A program made the translations under genes and the position numbers. Source: Kitasatospora aureofaciens (GTDB lineage: Bacteria; Actinomycetota; Actinomycetes; Streptomycetales; Streptomycetaceae). From it: a stretch of DNA of 64,000 nucleotides. The stretch covers positions 1 through 64,000 of the forward strand of contig JODU01000017.1 of the NCBI GenBank assembly GCA_000720845.1, read 5' to 3'. Each line of letters starts with the position of its first letter. The first letter of the stretch is position 1. Below, piece after piece: positions 50,398 to 59,610 of this stretch. The notes under the pieces are model-generated. The model had not been told where the DNA came from. It made no database searches and saw only the letters and a program-made list of their open reading frames with translations.

Positions 50398-51849
50398 ATG
50401 ACCACCGGCTCCTCATCACCCCGCTCGCCCGAGTACGCCATATCCGCCCTGGACCTGCCCACCGGGGAGACGACCACGACCACCGGCACGGCGCGACCGC
50501 CGGGCGCGGAACCCGCGGCCCGGACGTCCGCCGGCCGGCCCTCGCCCGAGCAGGAGGGCGACATCTGGGACGTCGACTTCGACGACGCCGACCTCCCCGA
50601 ACTCGATCCCGACCCCGACCTCCCCGCCCCCGACGCGGAGACCGCCCCCGACGCCGACTCGTACGCGGACGCCGATGCCGCCGACGGTGCGGCGCACGCG
50701 TACGGCGATCCCGTCGGCGACCTGGTGCGCGCCGCCGTCGCCGACCGGCCGCTGGACGAGGTCGTCGACCTGATCACGACGCTGGAACGGTCACCGCAGT
50801 ACGCGCAGGCCACGATCGACGCGCTCCGCGCCGTCGGCGTGAACCGGTCCGTCGAGGACGTCACCCGGCTGGTCGGCCTGCTGACCCGGCCGCCGCGACA
50901 GTCCGACAGCGCGGACGAGGCGATCCGGGCCGCGGCGGAGTGCCGCTCCGTGGAGGACGTGACCCGGCTGATGGCGCTGCTGCACCGCACGCCGCTGGAA
51001 CCGCACTGCGGGCAGGAGGCCGTGCGTGCCGCCGCCACCGGCCGGCCCGTGGAGGAACTGGTCGAACTCATCGGCCGGCTCGCCGAGAACGGACACCTGG
51101 GCCCGGAGCGGCCCGACGCCCGGCGGTCGCGGGCGGCCCACGACGCGGCCGGCGAGCACGAGGGACGCGAGCCCGCCGCCCGGTCGGCGGGACGCACCGG
51201 CGACGCCGACGGACCGGACCGGCGCGGCCGTGAACGCCGCAGGCCGCCGCACCCGTTCCGCCGGGGCCGCGACCGCGACGAGTCCCGCGCGGCGCGCGAC
51301 CGCGACGAGTCCCGCGCGGCGCGCGACCGCCGGGGGCCCCGTGCGGAGCGCCGGGCGGAATCCGGTGCTGCGCGCGACGGCGGCACGGCCCGTGCGGCGC
51401 GCGACCGCGCGGCGCGGCGGGCGGCCCGCGGTCCGGCCTGGCCGGCCTGGCTGACCGTCGCGGTGCTGGCCGGGTGCGGCGTGGCCTACTTCCCGCTGCA
51501 CCGCGGCGACGCCTCCGCGCAGGCCTACGGGGTGGCACTCGGCCTTTCGGCGCTCTGCCTGGTGCTGGCCCTGCTGCTGACCGTACGTCCTGCCGTACCG
51601 CTGCTCGCCGTAGCGGTCGTGGGACCGGCGGCGCTGGCCGCGGCCAAGCTCTACGGCAGCGCCACCCCCGCGGCGCGGGTGTCCCCGGTCACGGACCTGA
51701 CACTGGCACCGGTCTGGGTCGCGGTCGGCGTGGCCGTGGTCGCCTCGCTCGTCGCGCTGACGGCGCTGTGCGTGCGGGTGGCCTCGCAGGACTCCCGGCG
51801 CCGGCCGGCCCGCTCCGTGGCCGTGCCGGGCCGTACCGCCGCGGACTGA
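50398..51849 (+). CDS. Membrane protein with four internal helical repeats
   Basis: A 483-residue protein. Residues 1-105 are acidic and disordered. Residues about 113-232 hold four copies of a roughly 33-residue repeat with the core R-x-V-E-D-V-x-x-L-x-x-L-L (SVEDVTRLVGLLTRPPRQ, SVEDVTRLMALLHRTPLE and two divergent ones). An Arg/Asp/Glu-rich linker (27-bp DNA repeat at 51274-51327) leads to three or four membrane helices at the C terminus. No known domain is recognised; the repeats suggest a protein-binding scaffold. Confidence 0.72.
   Translation: MTTGSSSPRSPEYAISALDLPTGETTTTTGTARPPGAEPAARTSAGRPSPEQEGDIWDVDFDDADLPELDPDPDLPAPDAETAPDADSYADADAADGAAHAYGDPVGDLVRAAVADRPLDEVVDLITTLERSPQYAQATIDALRAVGVNRSVEDVTRLVGLLTRPPRQSDSADEAIRAAAECRSVEDVTRLMALLHRTPLEPHCGQEAVRAAATGRPVEELVELIGRLAENGHLGPERPDARRSRAAHDAAGEHEGREPAARSAGRTGDADGPDRRGRERRRPPHPFRRGRDRDESRAARDRDESRAARDRRGPRAERRAESGAARDGGTARAARDRAARRAARGPAWPAWLTVAVLAGCGVAYFPLHRGDASAQAYGVALGLSALCLVLALLLTVRPAVPLLAVAVVGPAALAAAKLYGSATPAARVSPVTDLTLAPVWVAVGVAVVASLVALTALCVRVASQDSRRRPARSVAVPGRTAAD
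51274..51327 (+). repeat. 27-bp tandem direct repeat, two copies
   Basis: Bases 51274-51300 and 51301-51327 are identical and encode the peptide unit RDESRAARD twice inside the charged linker of the repeat membrane protein. A slipped-strand duplication is the simple explanation. Confidence 0.85.
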
Positions 51850-51872
51850 CCGGCGCCGCCCTCTCCCGACAG

Positions 51873-51914
51873 CGCGTGGTCCGCGCCGGAAGACGAACCG
51901 GCGCGGACCACGCG
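51873..51914. terminator. Perfect 17-bp stem bidirectional terminator
   Basis: CGCGTGGTCCGCGCCGG (51873-51889) pairs fully with 51898-51914 around an 8-base loop, between convergent genes 50398-51849 and 51922-54051. Confidence 0.82.
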
Positions 51915-51921
51915 TGTGCCG

Positions 51922-54051
51922 TCAGACGCCCAGCATGCCCGCGGGATGCTCGTGCTCCAGCAGGGCGGTGAGCACCCGGTCCGGAGTGAGCGGAAGTTCC
52001 CGGAAGCGGACGGCGGTGGCGTGGTGCACGGCGTTGCCCACCGCCGCCGCCGAGCCCACGATCCCGATCTCGCCGATCCCCTTGCTGCCCATGGGGTTGA
52101 GGTGGCCGTCCTCCTCGTCGACCCAGTGCGCCTCGACGTCCGCGACGTCCGCGTGCGCGGGCACGTGGTACGACGCCAGGTCGCGCTCGACGAAGTCGCC
52201 GAACACCGGGTCCACCGTGCTGTCCTCGGTCAACGCCATCCCCAGGCCCATCGTCATGCCCCCGATGAACTGGGAGCGGGCCGTACGCGCGTTGAGGATG
52301 CGGCCCGCGGCGAAGACACCCAGCAGCCGGGTCACCCGCACCTCACCGGAGACGGTGTCCACGGTCACCTCGGCGAAGTGCGCGCCGAACGCGTGCCGGG
52401 CGAAGGGGCTCTCCGCGTCCGCCGTCCCGGAGGTGTCGGCCTCGGCCGTGACCCCCTCGTCCGGCAGTGGGCCCGAGTGCTCCGCCAGCCGGCCGGCCAG
52501 CCGGACACACGCCTCGTGGACGGCCGACCCCCAGGACGCGGTGCCCGAGGAACCGCCGGCCATCGGGGCGAACCCGATGCCGCTGTCGGCGACTTCGACG
52601 CGCACCCGGTCCAGCGGGACGCCGAGGGCGTCGGCCGCGATCTGCGCGAGAACCGTCCGGGCGCCGGTGCCGATGTCGGTGGCGTTGACCCGCACCAGGA
52701 AACCGCCGTCGGGCCGGGCGCGCGCCGAGGCGACGCACGGCGAGACCAGCACCGGGTAGGTGGCGGAAGCGACCCCACTGCCGATGAGCAGGGGACCGGC
52801 CTCGCGCGAGCGGGGCCGGGGGTCGCGGTCCTCCCATCCGAAGCGCCGGGCGCCCTCGCGCAGACACTCCACCAGATGCCTGCTGCTGAAGGGCCGTCCG
52901 CTGTCCGGCTCGCTCTCCGGTTCGTTGCGGATCCTCAGCTCCACCGGGTCGATGCCGAGTTCGACGGCCAGTTCGTCCATCGCGGACTCGAGGGCGTACA
53001 TGCCGGGGCACTCGCCGGGAGCGCGCATCCAGGACGGTGTGGGCACGTCCAGCGCCGCCACGCGGTGGACCGTACGCAGGGCGGGAGCGGCGTACATGAC
53101 CCGCGCGGGGACCGCCGCCTGCTCCACGAACTCCTTCACGCGCGAGGTGTGCGTCGTCACTTCGTGCACGAGCGACGTGAGCCGGCCGCCGTGGTCCGCG
53201 CCGAGGCGCAGCCGGTGCAGGGTCGGCGCGCGGTGCCCGACGACGGCGGGCAGGTAGCGGCGCGGCAGCGCGACGGTCACCTGCCGCCCGGTCTCGCGCG
53301 CCGCCATCGCGGCCAGTACCACCTCGGGACGCGGCGTGCCCTTGGAACCGAACCCTCCGCCCACGTGCTCGGCGCGCACCGTGATCCGGTCCTCGGGCAG
53401 TGCGAACAGGCGCGCCAGTTCCTTCTGCACCGCCGTGGTGCCCTGGCTGGAGCACTGCACGGCCAGCCGGTCGCCGTCCCAGTGCGCCGTACTGGCGTGC
53501 GGCTCCATCGGGTGGTTGTGCAGCGGCGGCACCCGGTACTCGACGTCCACCCGGGTCGCCGAGGAGGCGAAGGCGCCGTCCGGGTCGCCCTGCTCGGTGA
53601 TGGCCGGAAAGCCTCCGTTGGCCGACTCGGGGACGTACGCCCCGGAGTGCGAGGCGGTGAGCGTCACGTCGTGGGGCTCGGTCTCGTAGGTGACGCGGAC
53701 GGCGGCGGCTCCGGCGCGGGCCGCCTCCAGCGTCTCGGCCACCACCACGCCCACGAACCAGCCCCGGTGCGGGACGTGCGGGTCCTGCAGCACGGCCAGC
53801 GTCGGGTCGTCCGGGGTGCCGAGCCGGGGCGCGTTCTCGTGGGTGAGCACCGCGAGCACGCCGGGCAGCGCGAGCGCGGGCGCGGTGTCGACGCCCGTCA
53901 CCCGGCCCCGTACGACGGTCGCGGGCACGGGCCAGGCCTGGGCGCGGCCCGGTGCCGGGTACTCGGCGGCGTACCGGGCGGTGCCGGTGACCTTCTCCCG
54001 CCCCTCCCGGCGCTCGACGGGAGCGCCCAGGACGGCATCGGTGGCGGTCAT
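51922..54051 (-). CDS. paoC: Molybdopterin-binding subunit of aldehyde oxidoreductase (PaoC/YagR-like)
   Basis: A 709-residue xanthine-dehydrogenase-family large subunit with GGGFGSKGT near residue 235, the NATDIGTGARTVLAQIAA substrate region, and the catalytic Glu in SKGIGEIGIVG near the C terminus. Start at 54051 follows GAGGAGG. Third gene of a paoA-paoB-paoC operon (minus strand order). The complex oxidises aldehydes to acids with a molybdenum cofactor. Confidence 0.88.
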   Translation of the reverse strand: MTATDAVLGAPVERREGREKVTGTARYAAEYPAPGRAQAWPVPATVVRGRVTGVDTAPALALPGVLAVLTHENAPRLGTPDDPTLAVLQDPHVPHRGWFVGVVVAETLEAARAGAAAVRVTYETEPHDVTLTASHSGAYVPESANGGFPAITEQGDPDGAFASSATRVDVEYRVPPLHNHPMEPHASTAHWDGDRLAVQCSSQGTTAVQKELARLFALPEDRITVRAEHVGGGFGSKGTPRPEVVLAAMAARETGRQVTVALPRRYLPAVVGHRAPTLHRLRLGADHGGRLTSLVHEVTTHTSRVKEFVEQAAVPARVMYAAPALRTVHRVAALDVPTPSWMRAPGECPGMYALESAMDELAVELGIDPVELRIRNEPESEPDSGRPFSSRHLVECLREGARRFGWEDRDPRPRSREAGPLLIGSGVASATYPVLVSPCVASARARPDGGFLVRVNATDIGTGARTVLAQIAADALGVPLDRVRVEVADSGIGFAPMAGGSSGTASWGSAVHEACVRLAGRLAEHSGPLPDEGVTAEADTSGTADAESPFARHAFGAHFAEVTVDTVSGEVRVTRLLGVFAAGRILNARTARSQFIGGMTMGLGMALTEDSTVDPVFGDFVERDLASYHVPAHADVADVEAHWVDEEDGHLNPMGSKGIGEIGIVGSAAAVGNAVHHATAVRFRELPLTPDRVLTALLEHEHPAGMLGV

Positions 54052-54079
54052 GGAGTCCTCCTCGTGGACGCCTCGGTCG

Positions 54080-55072
54080 TCAGGTCGTGGCGGGCGGGGC
54101 GAGCCGGCCCAGTACGTCCAGGGCCAGCCGGCGGGCCAGCGGCACCTTGTAGGCGTTGTCCCGCAGCGGTTCCGCCGCGGCCAGCTCCAGGTCGACGGCG
54201 TGCTCGAACGCCGCCGTGGTGGGCGCCGCGCCCAGCAGCGCGTCCTCGGCCCGCCGGGCCCGCCAAGGCCGGTGCGCCAGCGCGCCGAAGGCGATCCCGG
54301 CCCGCTCCACCACCCCGTCCGCGAGGTGCAGCACCACGGCGACGGAGGCCAGCGCGAAGGCGTACGACGCCCGGTCGCGGGCCTTGCGGTACGCCGAGGG
54401 CAGCCCGGCCGTGGCCGCCGGCAGGACCACGCCGGTGATCAGCTCGCCGGGGTGGATCTCCGTGTCCCGCTCCGGATGCAGGCCGGGGAGCCGGTGGAAG
54501 TCGGCGGCGGGCACGCTGCGGGTGCCCTCGGGGCCGTGCAGCTCCACGCGCGCGTCGAGGGCGGCCAGCGCCACCGCCATGTCCGAGGGGTGGGTGGCGA
54601 TGCACTGGTCGGAGTGGCCGAGGACCGCGTGATCGCGGTGCACGCCCTCCAGCGCGCCGCAGCCGCTGCCGGGCTCCCGCTTGTTGCAGGGCTTGGACAC
54701 GTCCTGGAAGTAGGGACAGCGGGTGCGCTGCAGCAGGTTGCCGCCGGTGGTGGCGGCGTTGCGCAACTGCCCGGAGGCACCGGCCAGCAGTGCCTGGGAC
54801 AGCGCCGGGTAGCGGTCGCGCACCGCCGGGTGGGCCGCGAGGTCGCTGTTGCGGACCATCGCGCCGGCCCGCAGGGCGCCGTCCGGCAGCTCCTCCACGG
54901 TGTCCAGCGGCAGCCGGGTGACGTCGACGAGCGCGGCGGGCGTCTCCACGCCGAGCTTCATCAGGTCGACGAGGTTGGTGCCGCCGCCGAGGTAACGGGC
55001 ACCGGGGTGGGCCGCGTAGGCCTCGGTGGCCTCCTCGACGCTGTCCGCGCGTACGTAGGCGAAGGGCTTCAC
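54080..55072 (-). CDS. paoB: FAD-binding subunit with extra [4Fe-4S] cysteines (PaoB/YagS-like)
   Basis: A 330-residue FAD-domain protein (GARYLGGGTNLVDLMKLG, GQLRNAATTGGNL). A block with Cys119, Cys129, Cys138 and Cys157 (RCPYFQDVSKPCNKREPGSG, DQC) is the insertion that binds a [4Fe-4S] cluster in Escherichia coli PaoB and is absent from ordinary xanthine dehydrogenase. GTG 55072 overlaps the paoA stop by 4 bases. Confidence 0.88.
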   Translation of the reverse strand: MKPFAYVRADSVEEATEAYAAHPGARYLGGGTNLVDLMKLGVETPAALVDVTRLPLDTVEELPDGALRAGAMVRNSDLAAHPAVRDRYPALSQALLAGASGQLRNAATTGGNLLQRTRCPYFQDVSKPCNKREPGSGCGALEGVHRDHAVLGHSDQCIATHPSDMAVALAALDARVELHGPEGTRSVPAADFHRLPGLHPERDTEIHPGELITGVVLPAATAGLPSAYRKARDRASYAFALASVAVVLHLADGVVERAGIAFGALAHRPWRARRAEDALLGAAPTTAAFEHAVDLELAAAEPLRDNAYKVPLARRLALDVLGRLAPPATT

Positions 55073-55632
55073 GGGATCACGTCCTCGACCGCGTCGGCGA
55101 TCCGCGGATAGGCGCCGCACCGGCACAGGTTGCCGCTCAGCCGCTCCCGGATCTCGTCCCGGCCCAGCGCGACGGGCTCCCCGGAGGGTGTCGCGGGGTC
55201 GGTGACGTGGGACGGATGCCCCGCCGCGGCCTCGGCGAGCGCGCCGACCGCGGAACAGATCTGGCCCGGGGTGCAGTAGCCGCACTGGAAGGCGTCGCGG
55301 TCCAGGAAGGCGCGCTGCACCGGGTGCAGCTCCTCGCCGTCCCCGGCGAGACCCTCGACGGTGGTGACCTCACAGCCGTCCAGGGCGACCGCGAACAGCA
55401 GGCAGCTGTTGACGCGCCGCCCGTCGACCAGGACCGTGCAGGCGCCGCACTGACCGTGGTCGCAGCCCTTCTTGGCGCCCGCGAGTTCGAGGTCCTCCCG
55501 CAGGAGGTCCAGCAGGACGCGACGGTGATCGACGGTGAGGGTGTGCGGTTTGCCGTTGACGCGGAGCGTGGTCTGCGAACGGGAGGACTCCGGTGGGCGG
55601 GAAGCGGGGGCGCTGTCGTGCTGGCTGTCCAT
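55069..55632 (-). CDS. paoA: [2Fe-2S] subunit of aldehyde oxidoreductase (PaoA/YagT-like)
   Basis: A 187-residue iron-sulfur subunit. The plant-type ferredoxin cluster motif is GCDHGQCGACTVLVDGRRVN with a following SC, and the second cluster motif is CGYCTPGQICS plus GNLCRCGAYPRI. The N terminus MDSQHDSAPASRPP lacks a twin-arginine signal, unlike the periplasmic E. coli enzyme, so this complex is probably cytoplasmic. First gene of the operon. Confidence 0.88.
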   Translation of the reverse strand: MDSQHDSAPASRPPESSRSQTTLRVNGKPHTLTVDHRRVLLDLLREDLELAGAKKGCDHGQCGACTVLVDGRRVNSCLLFAVALDGCEVTTVEGLAGDGEELHPVQRAFLDRDAFQCGYCTPGQICSAVGALAEAAAGHPSHVTDPATPSGEPVALGRDEIRERLSGNLCRCGAYPRIADAVEDVIP

Positions 55633-56168
55633 GGCGTCGATGACCTTCCGGGACGGGCCGTGCTCCTGTGCCGTCCGCGTATCCACCTCGCGGCGGATGA
55701 CACGTGAGGGTGCCCTCACCCCACGCCCTCGCGCCCACCCTTGCCGCGTGGGCGTCCGGCGCTGGGCGGTGTCCACGATCGGCGTGACTGGTCTGCGCCC
55801 GGGGCCACCGGCCCGTCCGGCATTCGCCGGGGGAAGCCGCGGGACCGGGGCGGTCCGACGGGGGTTGCGGCCGTGCCTCTGGAGCAGCCGAGCCTTTCGG
55901 CGTGCGGGGGCCGTCTCCGCGGGTCCCCCGGCCCGGGCCCGGCCCGCTCGTTCGGTCCGCTCGTTCGGTCCGCTCGTGCGGCCTGCGGCCTGCGGCCCGG
56001 TGTCTGCGGCCCGGTGTCTGCTGGCCGTGGGCCACAGGGGTGCTGACCGGGTGGAGCCGCCGAGGCTTGCGGCGTTCCGGGGCGGCCGCCGCAGGGGCCC
56101 CGGTCGCCTCGGCCCGGGTCCGGGTCTCCCGGCCGGGCCCGCGCGTTCGGTCGGGCGGACGGGAGGGG
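55633..56168. other. 536-bp gap with GC-rich tandem repeats
   Basis: No gene is apparent. Two perfect and one imperfect copy of CCGCTCGTTCGGT occur at 55944-55981, and two copies of TGCGGCCCGGTGTC at 55991-56018. The left part should hold the paoA promoter. Reading frames here lack any domain signal. Confidence 0.5.
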
Positions 56169-57329
56169 TCAGGCGTCGGCCCCCGGGGTGCCGGGAGGCT
56201 CCGGGGTGTCGCGGGCGGGGGCGTCCGGGCGTGGGGTGCGGGCGGAGCCCCTGAACCGCTCCAGCGTGCGGGTCAGACTCCGCAAGGGGGAGGCCGGGGG
56301 TGTCTGGGACGGTGCGGGTCCGGCCGGTGCCGCCGCGGCGGACTCCCGGTACACGGCGAGGGCCTCGGCCGCGCGCTCCGCCGCCTCCCGGTACAGGTCA
56401 CGGGACTGCGTCATGGCCTCGAGCGCCTCGGCGTACATCGCCACCAGCTTGCGCTCGCGCTCCAGCTCCTCCTCCAGCGTCAGCAGCCGCCAGTCCTCCC
56501 GCAGCGAGCCGAGGGCCGCCACCGCGTCGTCGGGCAGCGGCCTGGGCAGCGCGGCGAAGGAGGTCACCGCCGCGATCAGCCCGGTGGGCTCGGAGCCGTC
56601 CAGGAAGACCGTGCGCACGGAGAAGTCATCGGCGGCGAAGTCGGCCGGAGCCGGTGTGCCGGGCAGCACCACGGCGCCGCCGCGCGGCACCTGGACGCCG
56701 AAGTCCTCCAGGGCCCAGTTCACCACCCGCAACTGCTGCGGCGCGGCGCGGTGCTCCACCACCCGGTGCCGCAGTCCGGGCGGCAGCCGCTGCGCCAGCG
56801 GTACCCGGCCGCGGTGGTCCGGGGTCATTGCCTCGTGCACGACGACGTGGATGTTCCACGGGCTGCGCCCGGCCTCCTTGAGCAGCCTGCGCACCGCCTT
56901 GTCGTCGTCGGGCAGGGTGTTGATGCCCCGCAGCCGCAACCCCGTGGCGGCGTCCCGGTCCCAGGTGACGTCCGGGTCGTCCGGCCAGAACACGGTGGCG
57001 GGGGAGGGCCAGGCGAGGTCCCAGGCCTCCTCGGCCTCCGCGAGCAGCGTCCACTCCTGGCCGCCCGCCGAGCCGGGCTCCAGGATCAGCCTGGCCCGCA
57101 CGGTGACGGCCCCGGGGGCCTTCCAGCGCGCCTCGAAGATCCGGGGGCCCGGGGTCGCGGCGGCCGCCGGCTCGTCGGGCGGCTCCAGGAAGTCGTCGAT
57201 GACGTGGTCGTCCTTGAGCCGCCGCAGCCGGCGCAGGACGGTGTCCTCGGCCGCGGAGCCGACATGGCGGCCGCGAGCGGCCCACAGCGTGGGCGGATGC
57301 GTGGGGCGGGCGGTGGGAGAGGTCGGCAT
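56169..57329 (-). CDS. Hypothetical protein, 386 residues
   Basis: A protein beginning MPTSPTARPTHPPTLWAARG with a mixed alpha/beta middle (HVIDDFLEPPDEPAAAATPG, LLKEAGRSPWNIHVVVHEAM, TSFAALPRPLPDD) and a long helical, probably coiled-coil region (LEEELERERKLVAMYAEALE) before a disordered Pro/Arg tail. I do not recognise a family. Start at 57329 is divergent from the SDR gene at 57523. Confidence 0.62.
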   Translation of the reverse strand: MPTSPTARPTHPPTLWAARGRHVGSAAEDTVLRRLRRLKDDHVIDDFLEPPDEPAAAATPGPRIFEARWKAPGAVTVRARLILEPGSAGGQEWTLLAEAEEAWDLAWPSPATVFWPDDPDVTWDRDAATGLRLRGINTLPDDDKAVRRLLKEAGRSPWNIHVVVHEAMTPDHRGRVPLAQRLPPGLRHRVVEHRAAPQQLRVVNWALEDFGVQVPRGGAVVLPGTPAPADFAADDFSVRTVFLDGSEPTGLIAAVTSFAALPRPLPDDAVAALGSLREDWRLLTLEEELERERKLVAMYAEALEAMTQSRDLYREAAERAAEALAVYRESAAAAPAGPAPSQTPPASPLRSLTRTLERFRGSARTPRPDAPARDTPEPPGTPGADA

Positions 57330-57522
57330 GGGTCCATCTGGAAGCAGGGGCACGGACGTAGGCAAGTATCGTCGCCGCAGGTCAGTCGAGAGCACCGGGG
57401 TCCGCCGACCGGGCGGGCCGCGGCGCGGCGCACGGTGCGGGCGGCCGGGGCGCGGGTGCGTCGTGAGCGAGGGTGGGCAGGAGCAACCCGACCGACCGTA
57501 CGGCACGACAGGGAGCGACGTG

Positions 57523-58317
57523 ATGAATCTCGACCTCGGCGGACGCACCGCACTGGTGACGGGCTCCTCGCAGGGCATCGGGGCGGCGATCGCCGCCGGG
57601 CTGGCGCGGGCCGGTGCCACCGTGGGCGTCAACGGGCGCGACGCGGGGCGCCTGGCGGAGAGCGTCGAGAAGCTGCGGGCCGAGGTGCCGGGCGGCGCGT
57701 TCGTGCCGGTCGCGGCCGACCTCGGTACCGGGGAGGGCGCCGAGCGGGCCCTGGAGGCGCTGCCCGACGTGGACGTCCTCGTGAACAACCTCGGCGTCTT
57801 CGGCGCCGCGCCCGCGCTGGAGATCAGCGACGCCGAGTGGCGCCGCTACTTCGAGATCAACGTCCTCGCGGGCGTCAGGCTGACGCGCGCCCATCTCCCC
57901 CGGATGAGGGACCGCGGCTGGGGCCGGGTGCTGTACATCGCGAGTGACTCGGCCGTCGTGATCCCGTCCGAGATGATCCACTACGGGGTGTCCAAGACGG
58001 CCCTGCTCGGAGTCGGCCGCGGCTTCGCCAAGGAGGCCGCGGGCAGCGGCGTCACGGTGAACTGCGTCATCGCGGGCCCCACCCACACCGAGGGCGTCGA
58101 GGACTTCGTGTACCAGCTGGTCGACCGCGACCTGCCCTGGGACGAGGCACAGCGCGTCTTCATGCGCGAGCACCGCCCGCAGTCCCTGCTCCAGCGGCTG
58201 ATCGAGCCGGAGGAGATCGCCAACCTGGTGGTGTACCTCAGCTCCCCGCTCGCCTCGGCCACCACCGGCGCGGCCGTCCGGGTCGACGGCGGATACGTCG
58301 ACTCGATCCTGCCGTAG
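57523..58317 (+). CDS. Short-chain dehydrogenase/reductase
   Basis: A 264-residue classical SDR: cofactor motif TGSSQGIGAAIAAGLA, LVNNLGVFG, catalytic Ser and the YGVSK pair in SEMIHYGVSKTALLGVGRGF, and end motif VRVDGGYVDSILP. GGGAGCGACG precedes ATG 57523. The substrate is unknown. Confidence 0.86.
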   Translation: MNLDLGGRTALVTGSSQGIGAAIAAGLARAGATVGVNGRDAGRLAESVEKLRAEVPGGAFVPVAADLGTGEGAERALEALPDVDVLVNNLGVFGAAPALEISDAEWRRYFEINVLAGVRLTRAHLPRMRDRGWGRVLYIASDSAVVIPSEMIHYGVSKTALLGVGRGFAKEAAGSGVTVNCVIAGPTHTEGVEDFVYQLVDRDLPWDEAQRVFMREHRPQSLLQRLIEPEEIANLVVYLSSPLASATTGAAVRVDGGYVDSILP

Positions 58318-58351
58318 CGTTCCACGGCCCCACCCGGCGGCGTCCCCGGCC

Positions 58352-59422
58352 TCACTCGTCCTCGGCCGCGCGCCGCCGGTCCGCCTCGTTCCACGCCCGG
58401 GTGTCGCGCGGCTCGACGTACGGCTCCTCGTCGGGCGGGAAACCGCCGTCGATGACCCGCTGCCGGGCCAGCTCCGCGTCGAACTCCAGGCCGAGCAGGA
58501 TCGCCAGGTTGGTCACCCACAGCCACACCAGGAAGACGATGACACCGGCCAGGGTGCCGTACGTCTTGTTGTACGAGCCGAAGTTGGCCACGTAGAAGGC
58601 GAATCCGGCGGAGGCGAGCAGCCAGATCAGCAGCGCGACCAGGCTGCCCGGAGAAATCCACTTGAAGCCCTTGACCCGGGCGTTCGGCGCGGCCCAGTAC
58701 AGGATCGCGATCATGAAGGTGACGAGCAGGACCAGCACCGGCCACTTGGCGATCGACCACACGGTCAGCGCGGTGTCGCCGACACCGAGTGCCGTGCCCG
58801 CCTGCCGGGCCAGGCTTCCGGTGAACACCACGATGAGCGAGCTGACCACCGCGAGCACGAGCAGCACCACCGTCAGCGCCACGCGCAGCGGCAGCACCTT
58901 CCACACCGGGCGCCCCTCGGGCATGTCGTAGACCGCGTTGGCGGCGCGGATGAACGCGGCCACGTAGCCGGACGCCGACCAGACCGCGCCCACCAGACCG
59001 ACCACGGCCAGCACGGAGCCCAGGCCCGCCTTGGCCTGCAGTTGCTCCACGGCGTTCGTGATCACGTCCCGCGCGGAACCCGGCGCGAGCTTCTGTACGT
59101 TGTCCAGGACCTCCTGGGTGGCGGACTCCCCGGCGATGCCGAGCAGCGAGACCAGCACCAGCATGGCCGGGAACAGCGACAGGATGCCGTAGTAGGTCAG
59201 GGCGGCGGCCCGGTCGGTCAGCTCGTCGTCCTTGAACTCGGCGACCACGCGCCGCGCCAGCGCGGACCACGAACGCCCGGGCAGTTCGGTGGGGGAGTCG
59301 GGAGCGGCGTCCTCGGTGGCGGCGTCGGGACCGTAGTCCTGGTCCGTCCTCTCGCCGCCCGGTGCGTCCGCCGGGGTGTCCTTCGTGTGCTTCCCACTGC
59401 GGGGGAGGTGGAGTCGGGCCAT
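58352..59422 (-). CDS. YihY/BrkB-family integral membrane protein
   Basis: A 356-residue protein with six membrane helices in residues 75-320: the conserved opening ELTDRAAALTYYGILSLFPA, SASGYVAAFIRAANAVYDMP, and AILYWAAPNARVKGFKWISP with GSLVALLIWLLASAGFAFYV. Cytoplasmic N and C tails are charged. Members are often mislabelled ribonuclease BN; true function unknown. ATG 59422 is preferred, GTG 59464 possible. Confidence 0.85.
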   Translation of the reverse strand: MARLHLPRSGKHTKDTPADAPGGERTDQDYGPDAATEDAAPDSPTELPGRSWSALARRVVAEFKDDELTDRAAALTYYGILSLFPAMLVLVSLLGIAGESATQEVLDNVQKLAPGSARDVITNAVEQLQAKAGLGSVLAVVGLVGAVWSASGYVAAFIRAANAVYDMPEGRPVWKVLPLRVALTVVLLVLAVVSSLIVVFTGSLARQAGTALGVGDTALTVWSIAKWPVLVLLVTFMIAILYWAAPNARVKGFKWISPGSLVALLIWLLASAGFAFYVANFGSYNKTYGTLAGVIVFLVWLWVTNLAILLGLEFDAELARQRVIDGGFPPDEEPYVEPRDTRAWNEADRRRAAEDE

Positions 59423-59610
59423 GCACCCCGGGTTGCCCGTCTCGGCGTGCGCACGCTCCCTCACCGGCCCTGGAAGGGGCCGAACCCCGCAGTATGCCCG
59501 AGCGCGCGCACGTTCCTCTGGAAAATGCCAAAGCCCTCACCGGATGCGTGCACTTTCCGTAGTGTCGTCGTCACGTTCGCGGTACAGCCGTGCAGGGGAG
59601 GGGATCCGGC

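Noticed and set aside
51274..51327. Possible mobile-element target duplication
   Set aside because: The two copies are in frame, adjacent and encode a repeated peptide; simple slippage explains them.
51916..54438. 840-residue plus-strand open frame opposite the molybdenum subunit
   Set aside because: Arg/Gly/His-rich shadow of the paoC gene with no recognisable fold.
55944..56018. Possible CRISPR-like array
   Set aside because: Units are 13-14 bp, directly adjacent and without spacers.
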